DNA of 64,000 bases from Metridium senile (Eukaryota; Cnidaria; Anthozoa; Actiniaria; Metridiidae): positions 5,037,185 through 5,101,184 of the forward strand of contig OX459097.1 in assembly GCA_949775045.1 (NCBI GenBank), read 5' to 3'. The translations under genes were made by a program, and so were the position numbers. The first letter of the stretch is position 1; every line of letters starts with the position of its first letter. Shown here in pieces: positions 23,801 to 35,821 of the stretch. A model generated the notes under the pieces. It ran no database searches. It was not told the DNA's origin and saw only the letters and a list, made by a program, of their open reading frames with translations.

Positions 23801-23899
23801 TTAGATGTAAGCAAAGAAAAATATATGCTAGATAATTACTTTAGATATGCCATTATGATGGTTTTAGACAGAACCATTAACTTGACTCTGGATTCTTAA
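17892..23899 (+). CDS. KDZ-associated homeodomain-like + HMG-box protein
   Basis: Six coding exons give 484 residues: 17892-18044, 19591-19729, 20468-20646, 21834-21981, 22585-22641, 23121-23899; all junctions are GT-AG and in phase. Residues about 5-65 form a homeodomain-like helix-turn-helix ending in DAVKNWISSEKKKRK. Residues about 80-157 form an HMG box (GPTSYNNFYKKLSQ, AAEEWRKLSQKDKEKY). The middle (TIEAGGELYGFGSQDGHDF, then YKDITKLYNQKY) and the C-terminal part (VKGLPDDLSFKKPFMYGTRQ) belong to no family I recognise. The start ATG lies about 155 bp inside the left TIR; a possible AATAAA is at 24103. With two DNA-binding modules and a place inside the transposon, it probably binds DNA, perhaps the TIRs, or assists transposition; this is inference. 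It faces the transposase gene tail to tail. Confidence 0.86.
18367..18545 (-). mobile_element. MITE in intron 1 of the HMG-box gene
   Basis: ACACGGATCCGGATACTTTT, GAATAGGAAACGATCAACAG and GTGTGGACGCAAATATTTCT recur in reverse complement at 60893-61087 in an XPR1 intron. The same family is thus present inside and outside the KDZ element. Confidence 0.8.
21012..21213 (+). repeat. tRNA-derived SINE-like repeat in intron 3 of the HMG-box gene
   Basis: Contains GGTTCGAATCCTGGC, a canonical pol III B box, preceded by AAAGCTAGCGTGGATACAGC. Homologous to 17168-17312, which lies just outside the transposon. No cloverleaf tRNA can be formed. Confidence 0.6.
22119..22256. mobile_element. MITE-like palindrome in intron 4 of the HMG-box gene
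   Basis: Arms TTCAACAACAAATTTTCC and GGAAAATTTTGTTGTTGAA, with a GC-rich centre. Confidence 0.65.
22263..22432. mobile_element. Second MITE-like palindrome in intron 4
   Basis: Arms ACAATAGAGCAGTT and complement (CTACTCTATTGT); the inner arms GGGCATAATGCTGTGATA and CACAGCATAATGCCC also pair. Lies 6 bp from the preceding palindrome. Confidence 0.65.
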
Positions 23900-25317
23900 A
23901 GACCCATAGCCAACTAGCATGCTTTGTGGATGAAATCGATTTCCTCACATACAGAAAATCAGCCATCTTGAATAATCGTCAACCGATCTGTTTCCATCTG
24001 CTACCATCTTAGACGAAATAGTAATATTTTGGATAGTAAGTATTCTAAAACCACCATATTGTAAGTTTTAGGCTGTATTTTTCAAAACCAGTGCGTTTTT
24101 AAAATAAAAACACATCGTAAAGCATGATAGTTGGCTGTGGCTCTTTAAGTAAGTTATACACACTATTATATAAAGAACTCTGACAAGGTACCTGTGTCAG
24201 CCTGTATAGTCCCGACCTATATGCAAAAGGGTGTAGCTAATGGTCATAACTTTGTTCATCATTTATAGGAAATATCATTGCATCCATTGAAAAAGCTACA
24301 CATAATTTCAATAATCCCCAAAAAAAATCAGTGCTGTTAAACTATGGCTTATGTTGTATATAAGCTACTAACAAAGATTTGTATGAAATAATTATAAATA
24401 ATTATATTTTATCACAGCTGTTTCTTTAAAAACAACAATACAGCTCACACTAGACACCAGATTACTGCTAGTTATTATCGAGCTGTATAATCTATACAGC
24501 TGGCAGTTAGATAACACATGATACAGCTAAAGAAGAAGCTTATACAGCTGGTACATTGACTAGGCCAGGATTGTTGTTTAATCTATTGTTGTCATTGTAT
24601 ATAAATTGCTATATTTTAAGGATATAGCTACTTTATTAGACCTCACAGCAACTTTCTACATTGCTGTGTACAATTTCATAATATTGGGAATGATTCTAAT
24701 ACTTGAAAAATACAGTTTTTCCATGGGACTAGTGTGCAAAATAATATTAAGTTCGAGCAGAGATGTTCCTTCTTATCTATTCCAATAATTATTTCCAAAC
24801 GTCATGATGTCAGAGTGAAACCACTAATTCTGATCTGTAACTGCATTACTGAATTGTTAAAAAATGAACAAAGGATTTCATTCCTATTCATAAAGTTGCA
24901 CAGATTAGTGTTTACACTCTAGTGATTTTAGGCATTTATGACACTAAAGAGAAGCTAATTTGTGACATAAGTATGACATTAAATTCCATTATTTCTAAAA
25001 CATAACTGTTTTATTTGGTTGCTTTATTGTGAGTACTTTGGTAGCCTTTAATTAATTTTTGTTACCATAACTGTAGAGGGCTTGGTGAGAGTGTTGTGAT
25101 TATCACTTATGATAATTGTTGCTATAGTAACAATTTTGTTACACCACACAATTAACACCCTGATGAATTGATCAAACTTTGAATTTTTCCATTTGAATTG
25201 CTCGAACGTTTTGATTTGGAATTGCTAGAGTACAAAGTGTGCATCATAAATACTGCTAAATCATTTTAATTCTATTGTTTTTATTAGAGTACAAACACTA
25301 AAAGTGTGCAACATAGA

Positions 25318-25610
25318 TAGAGTGAAGTCATTTAACCCGTGAAATAGATATTAGACTAATACACCTTAGCAGTCTCTAACTCCATTGTTTTCTTTTGAGT
25401 TCATTTGACTATTACACTTTAGAGTGCATTCAGTAAAAGCGTGAAACACTAATTACTAAGTTGTGCAAAATAGTGCTAGTTGAACAAAAGAAAACAAAAG
25501 AATTAGCATAAAATAGTACAACATATATAGTATTACTAATGTTTCATGCTTTTACTGAATGCACTCTAGCAATTTCTATTTCACGGGTTAATATAAATGC
25601 CTTCACTCTA
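25318..25610. mobile_element. Inverted-repeat element in the KDZ spacer
   Basis: TAGAGTGAAGTCATTTAACC on the left pairs with GTTAATATAAATGCCTTCAC on the right, and GAGTGCATTCAGTAAAAGCG pairs with TGCTTTTACTGAATGCACTC. Possibly MITE-derived. Confidence 0.6.
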
Positions 25611-26276
25611 CAACTAAATACTGCTAAATTATGCTAATTCGATTGTTTTCCATTGTTTGATATATTAGCACTATTTACCACTAAATAGTGCAAAGTATAG
25701 CACACTTATAGTATTTGTATTTTGGTTATTCTTTATGTATTTCATATCAAATAAATATCACTAATTTTGTCTTGTGTGGTTCTCTTATTCTTAAGCACGA
25801 AATATAGCTAACTTGCTAGTGCAGTTTTCGTATGACTGTGAAAAGCGCCGCGCCGCGCCGTGACTGTGTCATTATTTAGAAATTGGCATGAATAACTTTA
25901 TTTGCACTTATGAAAATGTCTAAATGTTTTGCTGCTGTTGTTTAATTTCTTATTTTTGAAACTTGAAACATTAAAGAAATTCAGACTAGTTCGAACTGTT
26001 CTATAGACAACCAAATGATTGATTGACGATTCCACTCCAATTAATCCCATGTAACTTACATCAAATTACAGTATATGAATATCGAGTGCCCCACCTATCA
26101 GCAGAACTATTCGCGCTTTTCTGAGCAGAAATTCATGATTTTGCTAGTCAGTTTAAAACACAGATAACCTGCACGTACTAATAATCTATAATCTATTAAA
26201 ACTATGTTATTTTTTACCATGAAAGTTTATTACCTACATCCCAAAATGCAATTTTGTATCAATATTAATGTCATCT

Positions 26277-26479
26277 GAATTACATCTTTCTACAAAATTT
26301 CAAGGTAATCGAGGGATTATTGAACCGTGTATGGTAAATACAAATAAATTTTAAAGATCCAAAAACGGTGACAAGCCTTGCTGTAAACAAATCAGTATAA
26401 CTAGTTTTAGCCGTCATATTGTCATACACGGTTCAATATTCACTCGATTGCGTTTAAATTTGGTAGAAAGATGTAATTC
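26277..26479. mobile_element. Inverted-repeat element in the KDZ spacer
   Basis: Arms GAATTACATCTTTCTAC and GTAGAAAGATGTAATTC; inner arms TTGAACCGTGTATG and CATACACGGTTCAA. Confidence 0.65.
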
Positions 26480-27819
26480 ATAAAGACAAGTCCAAATCTG
26501 AAACAGTAATTTTAGGAAATGCGCATGCGCAGTAGTTATGCGCAGTTTTGATAAAGCATGACAATCGCCGAAATTTAAGCTGTATTTTGAGACAGTATAC
26601 ACTGCCACAGGATCATGAAACTTTGTCCACAGTTAAAGCATGATAAGGGTTATTTGTATTTGGCATTATATTTGTAACATCTTATTTAGTTATCATGTTA
26701 CGAATTTTCGATTATTTAACAGGTGTATTTATTCAATCAGCGGCGTTTTAAAATATTTATGCGCAGTAACATGTGCGTGATAATTCAAGTCCATTTCTAT
26801 CTGTTTTAAATATTTTAGGTCGATTAAACTATTTAAACAAGGAGATATTACGTGATGCGTCTGCGCATGCGCCCTAAAAATTTTTTGATTTCCTTGAGTT
26901 GCCCTTATTGCATACATTCCATAACACGTTTCGGATGCTTTCTCACACTTTTGGATCGCTGTCAAATCGCAAAATGAAGTGTAATTCTAGGCTATGTTGA
27001 TGACAGGTGTAGCTTGCGCATGCTTAGTTTTATCTACTCAGGTGTGCTAAAAAGACAGCCTGCTGGGTTGTCTTTTGTATCTTCATCCCTTCTATGCCCT
27101 CATAATATCGTTACACTATTCAAAATGATGCCCTTATGTTGGTACCATGCCAAATAAGTAAAGAGTACACAAATAGACTTTATTTGTTGTCAGTTGTGGA
27201 ACAAGTTATTATTTCCTGTCAATAAAACATTCTAATAGATATAATTGGCACATATATATATATACCATATTTGTGAGCATCATCATAGTAATAACAACAA
27301 ATTGGAGTTGTGTGTGAACATTTGTAATGAAGGAAAACAATGAAAGTCTATCTCTAACTAGTAATGAAATACTTCAATAGTTTAATGCAACAACTTCTAC
27401 TGAAATCAATAATACTTTAAAGGATCAGTTACACTTCCTCAATTTGGTTAGGTAGTTAATCCTTTTATCGTCATATATATATATACATGCAGTTTTCCCC
27501 TGCTTTTATTGCATTCAATAAAAACCTACACGAGAACTCTTAGATCATACTTTAATGCAAAATGTTGGTTCTTAATCAACTAGTTCAAATATGCAGGTTT
27601 TTACTAAATTTATTTTGTTAGAAAATATTTAATATAACATAGTAAAATAAACTTCCACTTAAAATCTGTATTTTTTTCCTCTGTACTTAGGAACCGGTGT
27701 GATGTGTTTATCCCACAGCTCAACCAATGACGATTGACACTTTTTTTTAATCTAACATCATTAGCTTTCATTTCAAACCACCAATTCATAACAAAAGAAT
27801 AAAACTGGAAAGTAACATA

Positions 27820-28292
27820 AACAGGTTCCCATTTACAGTGCGACTACTTTAACCGAGGCCACCAAAACAAATTTAAAAATTAACGTTTTTGAGATCAAAC
27901 AAAAACTTTGTGCACGGTTCTCACAGGCCGAGTTGATTCTTTTTCAATCTTGATGTATTTCATTCACATATAATGAAAATTATAAGCATTTTAAGCATAA
28001 AATCAAACATTTGTAGAGATTCTATTGTTCATATTCTCGATTGTAATTGGCTAATTATTCTTAGGTGGCTTCGGTTGAAGTCGTTGCACTGTAAATCTGT
28101 ACTTTCCCATTTAAATCTGTACTTATGCAAATTTTGTTGATGTTTGCTAAACACACAGATCAACCAATCAGAGAAGTTCACTTCAGAAATAATATACTCC
28201 GATTGGTTGATCTGTGTGTTTAGCACACATCAACACAATTTGCATAAGTACAGATTTAAATGGGAAAGTACCGATTTAAATGGGAACCTGTT
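27820..28292. mobile_element. MITE of about 470 bp in the KDZ spacer
   Basis: 16-bp perfect ends AACAGGTTCCCATTTA and complement, flanked by a possible CATA duplication. A second, inner palindrome at about 28085-28270 (ACACAGATCAACCAATC and complement) suggests a nested insertion or a long foldback. Confidence 0.7.
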
Positions 28293-28681
28293 CATATCTA
28301 AAGTGGAGACTGTTAGAGCAAAAGCACTAGAACCATGAAACAAAATCTACTTGTTAGTGTGTAATAGTTCTTATTTAGCGACTATTAGTTACTATAAAAG
28401 ACAGTTAAGTTGTAATGAGGTATTGTTTCCTTTTGTATTTGATGTTTTTGGTTGAGTGATACTGACTAAATAGTCACTAAAAACTATTAGTTAGTAACTT
28501 TTTTGTTTTTATTTCATGGTTCTTGTGTTTTCACTCTAGTTGGACAACTTCAGTTAATTCAATATTTCTCAACATTTATTGCATTTATTCATATCACAAT
28601 GTATGGATTGGTTAAGTGTGTGTGTTCTAACTAAATATAAATGACTTTTTGTTATTATTTACAATGCAATATCAAAACAAA

Positions 28682-31600
28682 TTAATCAATGTCACTGTCC
28701 AATTCATCATCTGCTTCATCACACACATCGAGGTTTGTCACATCCTCTTCAAGTAAACACAGCACAGCTTCTTGTGAGCAATTCAGAGTTTTGTCCAAAA
28801 TATCTTCATAGTTGCAAGTAAAGGTGAATTCCTGTGACCACAGATGTTGGAGCCCAGCTAGTTCTTTGACAATGGCTGCTCTTTTACTAAGCAACATGCT
28901 TTGGAGTCCAGGTTCTTTGTTATCGTCTGATGCTTGGAGTGATATAACTCTCTTATTGATCTTATTAACCTCACATTCCAGGAAAGCAACAAACCGGGAA
29001 AGTTCAGTCATGAGAAGGGTTGTTTCCTCTTCACATCTCTTTTTGGTGCAATGGAGATGAATTATCTTTGACTTTGTAGAGCTGGGTATAGAGGCAGTGC
29101 ATGATGTCTCTCCACCATCAACACAAGCATACACCGTTGATGTGGGGTCCTTGATATCATCGAACGCAATATCTTTGTTACTGGTGGTTCTGTTTTCATT
29201 GCTGTTTAGCTGCTTTAACAATGAATCCATACTCTTAACCACCTTGGTTATCTCCCGTGATAATTTAATTGCTATTGTCTGGCCATCTGTAAATACATAA
29301 CATTTAAGAATTAAGAACATTTCACTCATCAATTCGACAACCTGAGCAGAAGTCATCTTCAGAGTAAAGAAAATGAAAAGACAGCAGTGTTATTTATGTA
29401 TCTGGTTCGTCGGTAATGTTGTTGTTGAACCAGACACATCAGTCTTTCTCAAGACTACACTACCCCGGACGATCATGCCTCATCTACATCGATTTCACCT
29501 GGGATCAGACAATTCACGTTTATAAGAAACATAACCCATAGCATAAAAGAGCACATCAAAATATACAATATTACAGAATTACATTATATTCTGTTGAATA
29601 ATGACCTTCTTGTGGATGTTTGAGAGACTATTGCAATGGAAATATTCAACCGAATAGCATCAAAATTTGTGATATGGTATATGTTGATGTGCTTTTTCAT
29701 GTTACAGTAGAAACTAGAAACTTGTTCCCAGTCCCCTCCTAGCTCATCCTCGTTTAGAACATGGCCAATATAAGAAACACAAACCTGCATATTTTTTCTT
29801 CATTTCTAGAAGAAACACACGTTCTGATGAGAGGCGATGGAGCTGTGTCAGGATATTGCTTCTCGTTTTAGCTACAAGGCGTACAAGTGCATTATTCGCA
29901 GCATCACTTGTTGTCTTCCATCTATTCTTTATAGTATGGGTGGTTTCTATTTTCCTCACAAGCTTTTCAGTTCTATGACAGAGTTTAAGAAACTTAGTTT
30001 CATGGACAAAGAATTAAACTTTATCCCATGGACTCAAATCACCACTTAATTTGATAAACATTATATTTATACATGTTTACAGTAGGTATATGTTATTGAA
30101 TATGCTTCAATAGATATACAGTTATATGATCATAACTACTGTACAGTACCTTTCTAGTTTTTTTTTAACTTCTGTTGCATCACTTAAGGCCATGACTTGT
30201 CTGTTAACAATAAAAAAATTGTCATTTAAATAATCTTAAAAATACATGTATATAGAGTTGTTTTCATATAAGAGAGACACTGACCGTAATACATGTAGTT
30301 ACTGCATAGTTACGGTACTGTTACTGCAGAATTATTGAATATTTTTATAGACATTCAGTACCGTCAGTTTCCCATTCATACAAATACCGCTTTAACACAC
30401 TTTTGTAATACATTTTACATCTATCACTTACCTAAATTTATTGATATCCCTTATGTACATTAGATATTGCTCATCCCAAAGGAGTTCTAAAATAAGATAA
30501 ATACATTTAGCACAAAATAGAAGTAATAGCATACTACAAGTCAATACAAAATTGGAACACTTAGCAAATCAACTACATCTAACACTTCACAAACAATTTC
30601 ACTGATCACTAACAAATCAAATCATAGTGACCTTTTTCCACTGGTTGAAATGACAACAGTTCTTCTTGAATCCACCCATCAATCAATTCATCTGTACTAG
30701 TAACTGAAAAAATCAATTATTTTTATATCCATATTTGGACAACCAATTACATACTACTACTATGTAGAAGTAGGTGTTTGTACTTTGTATTGATGTTGGT
30801 TCATTACTAATAACAATTGTGATAAGATAACCTTGTTTTTAGAATTGTTTAACAATAACATTCATTTGTTAAAAACCAAGTTATGCCCCACTTGGAAACC
30901 ACTGTGATATATCGTTGCAGTGGCCAGAATAAACAAATAAAGTTGTGTGATGATGCAAAAATAAAAAAAAAAATGATTATGATACCTGACATAGACTTGC
31001 ATAAATCGTTCAAATCATTGCTTGTCTGGGTAAGCAGCTTCTGTGTTCTTTTCAGCTTCATTTTCAGCACTGGACCTGTTAGACAATAAACTTACATCTA
31101 AATTATAAAACAAATTTACGGTACAGCATTGCATAAAATGTTCAAAACCCCATGTATATACCAAATCTATGACGCAGCCGTTCAGCATAATGTAACAGAC
31201 CATCAGTCAAGACATCTACTCTTTTCCCAGGTGACATTTCTTTTGTAATCCTGGAATAGTCTCTGAGGAATGACCAGAGTCTTTCCGTTCCTTCTCCATC
31301 TGTCAACCCAACACCTTTAACTCGTCTTGGGGAGTACTTGATCTGTGTAAAAAATAATAATAATGATGAGAGATAAAGTGTTGACATCTGTTGTTATCTG
31401 TATGAATTAAGATATGTTGGTAGGGAATTTATGGGAAAATCTACAGCATCTACAGATTTGTATCATATGAATCATCATATTATGCTGGACAATGGGAATT
31501 GAATCTATACACCAAGATTAGTTATTTTGATAAGTTGGAAGCAACAAGTAATTTTAGTTAGTAGACATATGAGCAGCTGTGTACAGATTATGTTATTGTA

Positions 31601-34600
31601 GATTATGTTATTATCAGCAATTAATGATACAAAGCATTGGATCATACTATTAATTTATTGTACAATGTTTACCTGACAAGTTGCCTTGTGACCATAACAG
31701 TGGAATATTGGTATAGCAAGGGTGACATCTTTGGCAAAGTTTACTTTTCCAATGTTTTTCTAGAAAAAAAAAAAACAGTAAATTATGTGTTTTTTTTCAT
31801 ACAAAGACCATACTCGATGATGATGATGAGGACGGACACAAAATATCTTAGTATCTGCATTAAGTACCAGTAAGCTAAGCCTTATGCGTCACTGGGCATG
31901 TAGAAGATAGGTGATGGTGAATCTCTTTTATATAAATTTTAGTAAACCTACCTCAATATGTTTGTCAAGAATGCATGCAATATCATACATCATGACCATC
32001 TTAAGCCCCTTACTGTCTGCATGCTCTTCCTGTAACCTTTTCATCTCATACAGAGGATAAGCAATCCTGTAACAAAACAAAGAAGAAGAATCCAAGATGT
32101 CTTAGATCTCATTACATGTAACATGTAACTAAATAAATAATTTATACTGGGTACCCCATTCTATAAACTGAGGGACAAATCTGAGGGAGTATCCTGCTAT
32201 GGACATAAAGATGAAATAAGCACACATGCAACTCAACTCAGCTCATAACTCACTATATAAACTAAATGCTATGCAATACAGTAAACACCCACATACAAGA
32301 ACACATGATTTTCGGTTCAGGCTGATTTTTTATATATCTTATATATTGCTCTTATGTATATGGTACTAATTATTGGCCAAATTTCAGCCTGGTGTTCTTA
32401 ATCCATTTGTTCTTATATGCGGGTGTTTACTGTACAGTGTATAACATGATAACAAGATATTGATTGTAATTAAGCAAAATATTACCTTTCACCATGCTTA
32501 ATGTTGTGGAAACCCTTTGGGAAATCATGCCTACAGACTCGCCCAAATACGCCTTTTTCATCAAATAGTCTGTTCTTGCCCTTTGATCTCAAAGATACTG
32601 ACACTTCTCCTGCATGGAATCTACTACAATCCTATTTTTTGCAAGAAAATGAAATCAGATAAGCAATTATTTGTGTAGATATTTGCTAATCTGTATCCTG
32701 TACATGTGAACAAAGGGAAATTTATGTAGAAGTGAAAGAAGCAAGACACTAATCTCAGTGTCAACTTGTTATAATTTATCTATGCTATAATTATGATATA
32801 TATCATAATTGTGGGTGGGTAAAGGAATTATAAGTCGTACTACAATATGACATAAATAATATATTAAATAACAAAGCTCATAGTAAAATTATAATAATAG
32901 TATTGTACATTGTACCTTTGGAACTTCATCTGCTTTCTCACAATAACTATTCACATAGTTATCAACATCGTCTTGGTCGGCAAACATGAGAGTGCCATGT
33001 TTAGGCAATTGAAACGACTTTGTCCCTTGTCTTTTTTTTCTATTCAAGCCAAAGCATGCATCCATGCACTCAATAAGGATTCCATTTTCCTGTAATAAAA
33101 TATCATTATTTCAGTTTGCACCTTAAATTATACATTTATGATGCATACAATTATTTATACTGTGACATGCATGCAATCTAAACCATTCACCTTGGGACAA
33201 AGAGGACACGTTGCTCCATTATCCAGTTCAGGAAAGAATGTCCCCAACGTTGATACTTGGTGTTTGAAAAACCTATAGAAGAAAAACATGTTTTTAACTA
33301 TTGTGTAATTTTTACAGCATTTATACATGCTATACGGACTGCTATACGCCCTATGCAAAAAGAGCAAGGGACTGGGAACAAGCAACACGAAACACCATGA
33401 ACAATAAAATATTTCAATAATATTTTTCCCTTACAAGAAAGAGCATGTCTAAATTAGCAATTTTGTAGATTCCTGTTGTCATACATTGAATCACTCCAGA
33501 GTTATCAGCATTTGAAATGTACCAAAAATACGAAAGCGAGGCTCTAAAGACCCAAGTGCAAATTTCAAGCCAAATCTTTGTAAATTCAAAAAGCTGTAAC
33601 TTTTGATCAGTTTATGTTACAACACTGAAATGTTGGAATATCACTTATTTCGATGTGCTCTTTCTAATAAAAGCAATGGTGCATGTCTCCTAATACTGAT
33701 TAAGTAAGGAATTGCCTTTTTGCATAGGGTGTATAACATCAAACCAAAGCTACTTAAAGGCACATGATCACCCATGATCTTAGCGATTTCAAAAACAAAA
33801 ACGAACAACTGCATTACAATAAGGTTGAACATGGGAAATTAACTGTCACTAAATAAATGTCTTTGTCTAATTTGTCCAAACCTGTATTCTTCAAAACAGC
33901 TTGCATTTAGGAGTTGGTAAACTGATGATACCTATGAGATTAAAAAACAATATATAGATTACAGTGTATTTTATTAATATTATTATTATATTACATCAAT
34001 CTAATCACAGGGAATACATGTAAGTTGTAAATACTTGACATATTATACAGGACTGTAGAACATTCCTAGGTCTGGGTAGATGAAATTATCTTTTTAAAAA
34101 TAGTGGAAATGTGAAGAAGCTTATACACCTTATTCCAAAATGGCTGACTGGCCTTTGATGTCTTGTCAAGCTCAAAGACAAACAAATAATTTTATAAGAA
34201 TGAGGCAACAAGGGCCAATGGAACAAAGAGTCGCCATTTTGGAATAAGGTGTATAGTCAAATATAAAATAAATAATACTATATTATATCCAACATGTATG
34301 CTATTGAAATATTTACCAGTCTTGGATTTAGAGGTTTCCTTAATGCTTCGAGGCACTCCGTAAACTCCTTTAAAGATACCTTGCAATGTAGGAAAACAGT
34401 TTCAACCAGGTCCATTAGCGTAAGGTGAAAGGCTGTTGATGGTCTTTCAGGGGTAGCTGGCCAAAGGCTATGGCGGACCAATGTTACTGCTGAAGGCTCA
34501 CATTTGCAGAACACTATTTTTTTGGAGTGCTGATTGCCTGGAACGAGAAATAATAATAATAATAATAGATTAATGTTATTCATATTAAAACTTTACTTGG

Positions 34601-35604
34601 ATTGTTGTCAACATAGCCTATTAGGTGAAAACTACAAACATTTTGGTACGTACTTCAGAGTAAAAAACAGAATATATTAATAAATATATTATTTGGACAA
34701 GTTACTAGTTAATTATTAAACCCAACAGTGGTATAATAAATTCTAATTGAGCTAACAATTAAAAGAAAATTATATGAAAAAATACTAACCGTGTTCGTCG
34801 ACACAAATAATACTTCTGATGTCACTAGAATTACACTGGTGTGTTTGTAGTGGACGTCCCTCTATGAAATAGGGCACAAACGTTTGTTCCTACAATCAAA
34901 AAACAGCAGAGAAATTAACTATTTGAACGCATAACACTCCTCACATGTTGATTTTTTACTGAGGAAGGACAACCGATGTACCCAAAGGAAGAATACACGC
35001 GTGGCAAGGAATAACAACACATCAGGTTTTAAAATTATTTTCAAAATACAGTGTAATAAAGTGTAATACACTTTAGAAAAACTCATGGTCCATGACCCCA
35101 TGACCGATCGTGGTTCGAGCCGGTTTTTCACAGCGGTGAAGCATTTAAAACTATATTACCTTCCATAGTTCCAGTACATGAAAATAATTTCTATTTTCAT
35201 GCATAGCATGTCCACAAGCTAGGCAATAGTACTGTCGTGGTCCGCAGTGTTCGCAACGTAAAACAGCTTCGACTTGTCTGCAAACCACGCATTCTTGTCC
35301 TCCTGGAATATGCGATACTTTCGAATATGCTTTCAGAACATCCTCCCTAATATCTGTCCACTTCTGTGTTAAGTTTAGCTGCCTCTTTTCGTGGTTTGTT
35401 AAACCCACGTTCAATGGCTCAGCTTCAAAGGTTATGAAACTGCTTGTTGACTCCTCTTCTGGTCGCGAGTTATCTTCCCTTTCTAGTCTTGGAAACTTCG
35501 TTTTTTTTTCAAGTCGACAGCTGGTAATCTTTGGTTACTTTTTTACCCTTTTTATCGATTAAAGTAGCTCTAAAACTAAATGGTTTTAAGTGAGATCGTT
35601 TCAT
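28682..35604 (-). CDS. KDZ transposase with CxC-type cysteine cluster (apparent frameshift near start)
   Basis: Sixteen exons by frame and splice sites: 35604-35160, 34889-34790, 34537-34317, 33931-33882, 33272-33191, 33089-32916, 32631-32486, 32066-31952, 31759-31673, 31342-31162, 31075-30986, 30703-30632, 30486-30432, 30200-30150, 29972-29785, 29286-28682 (about 885 codons). Exon 1 has a cysteine cluster (CVVC, CEHCGP, YYCLACGHAMH) like the CxC modules known with KDZ transposases. Later come WPATPERPSTAF, CPLCPKVNG, the first Asp (MDACFGLNRKK), the second Asp (MMYDIACILDKH), FHCYGHKATC, and the Glu in LTDGEGTERLW: the DDE set of a cut-and-paste transposase. The C-terminal part is helical and ends in an acidic tail. 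In exon 1 the only ATG-started frame (from 35604, MKRSHLKPFSF) meets a stop at 35509, while the cysteine-cluster frame is open from 35534 without an ATG. This implies an indel or assembly error near 35510-35520. Confidence 0.9.
29430..29522 (+). repeat. Half of a dispersed hairpin repeat, in a transposase intron
   Basis: ATCAGTCTTTCTCAAGACTA followed by CGATCATGCCTCATCTACAT matches 57928-58012 in an XPR1 intron, where it is one arm of a complete hairpin. Here only one arm is present. Confidence 0.7.
32278..32434. mobile_element. Hairpin element in a transposase intron
   Basis: Arms TACAGTAAACACCCACATAC and GGGTGTTTACTGTA, with an inner CAGCCTGG/CAGGCTG pairing. Non-coding. Confidence 0.6.
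34122..34255. mobile_element. MITE with TATACACCTTATTCC ends, in a transposase intron
   Basis: Termini TATACACCTTATTCCAAAAT and its complement ATTTTGGAATAAGGTGTATA; flanking TA is consistent with a Tc1/mariner-type target. About 134 bp, non-coding. Confidence 0.75.
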
Positions 35605-35703
35605 AGGTTCTATCTAAAGATGGCATCTAAAAATATGGCGGCGATTTAGAACTTAGCGTGGAGACTCTATAACATGGACTGTGATTGGTCGAAAATAACA
35701 ATA

Positions 35704-35814
35704 CGAGATATCGCAACAACGAGAATGCAGAGAATGTATTCTGGAGTGGGCTGAGCCTGACGGGGTAAATTTACTTTTGTGGGCTGAGGCCATTTACTTC
35801 GAGTGGACCGGGTG
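35704..35814 (-). repeat. KDZ transposon right terminal inverted repeat
   Basis: Reverse complement of the left TIR with two mismatches; ends CGAGTGGACCGGGTG. Followed by the target duplication ATACTGT (35815-35821). The transposase start lies about 100 bp inside. Confidence 0.95.
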
Positions 35815-35821
35815 ATACTGT

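Larger units (their letters stand above)
23900..28681. other. Spacer between the two convergent KDZ genes
   Basis: About 4.8 kb without a recognisable gene. It holds three large inverted-repeat structures (25318-25610, 26277-26479, 27820-28292) and AT-rich sequence, plus a GCGCCGCGCCGCGCC tract near 25846. No further ORF with coding character was seen. Confidence 0.6.
17626..35814. mobile_element. KDZ-superfamily DNA transposon, about 18.2 kb, near full length
   Basis: Bounded by 111-bp terminal inverted repeats with two mismatches (17626-17736 and 35704-35814; outer ends CACCCGGTCCACTCGA and complement). The ends are flanked by the 7-bp duplication ATACTGT (17619-17625 and 35815-35821). It encodes two convergent spliced genes: a homeodomain-like/HMG-box protein (17892-23899, +) and a transposase (35604-28682, -) with the KDZ signature motifs and a CxC-type cysteine cluster. 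KDZ (Kyakuja-Dileera-Zisupton) is an established eukaryotic cut-and-paste superfamily. At least seven MITE-like palindromes and one SINE-like repeat are nested in its introns and spacer. Whether it is still mobile is unknown: the TIRs and catalytic residues are intact, but the transposase has an apparent N-terminal frameshift. Confidence 0.92.

Noticed and set aside
23900..28681. A possible third cargo gene in the KDZ element
   Set aside because: I looked for further ORFs with coding character in the 4.8-kb spacer and found only palindromes and AT-rich sequence.
29287..29356. N-terminal extension of the last transposase ORF (MTSAQVVELM)
   Set aside because: It lies upstream of the exon 16 acceptor (CAG before 29286) and is intronic; the in-phase join from exon 15 gives KYA-DGQ as in KDZ proteins.
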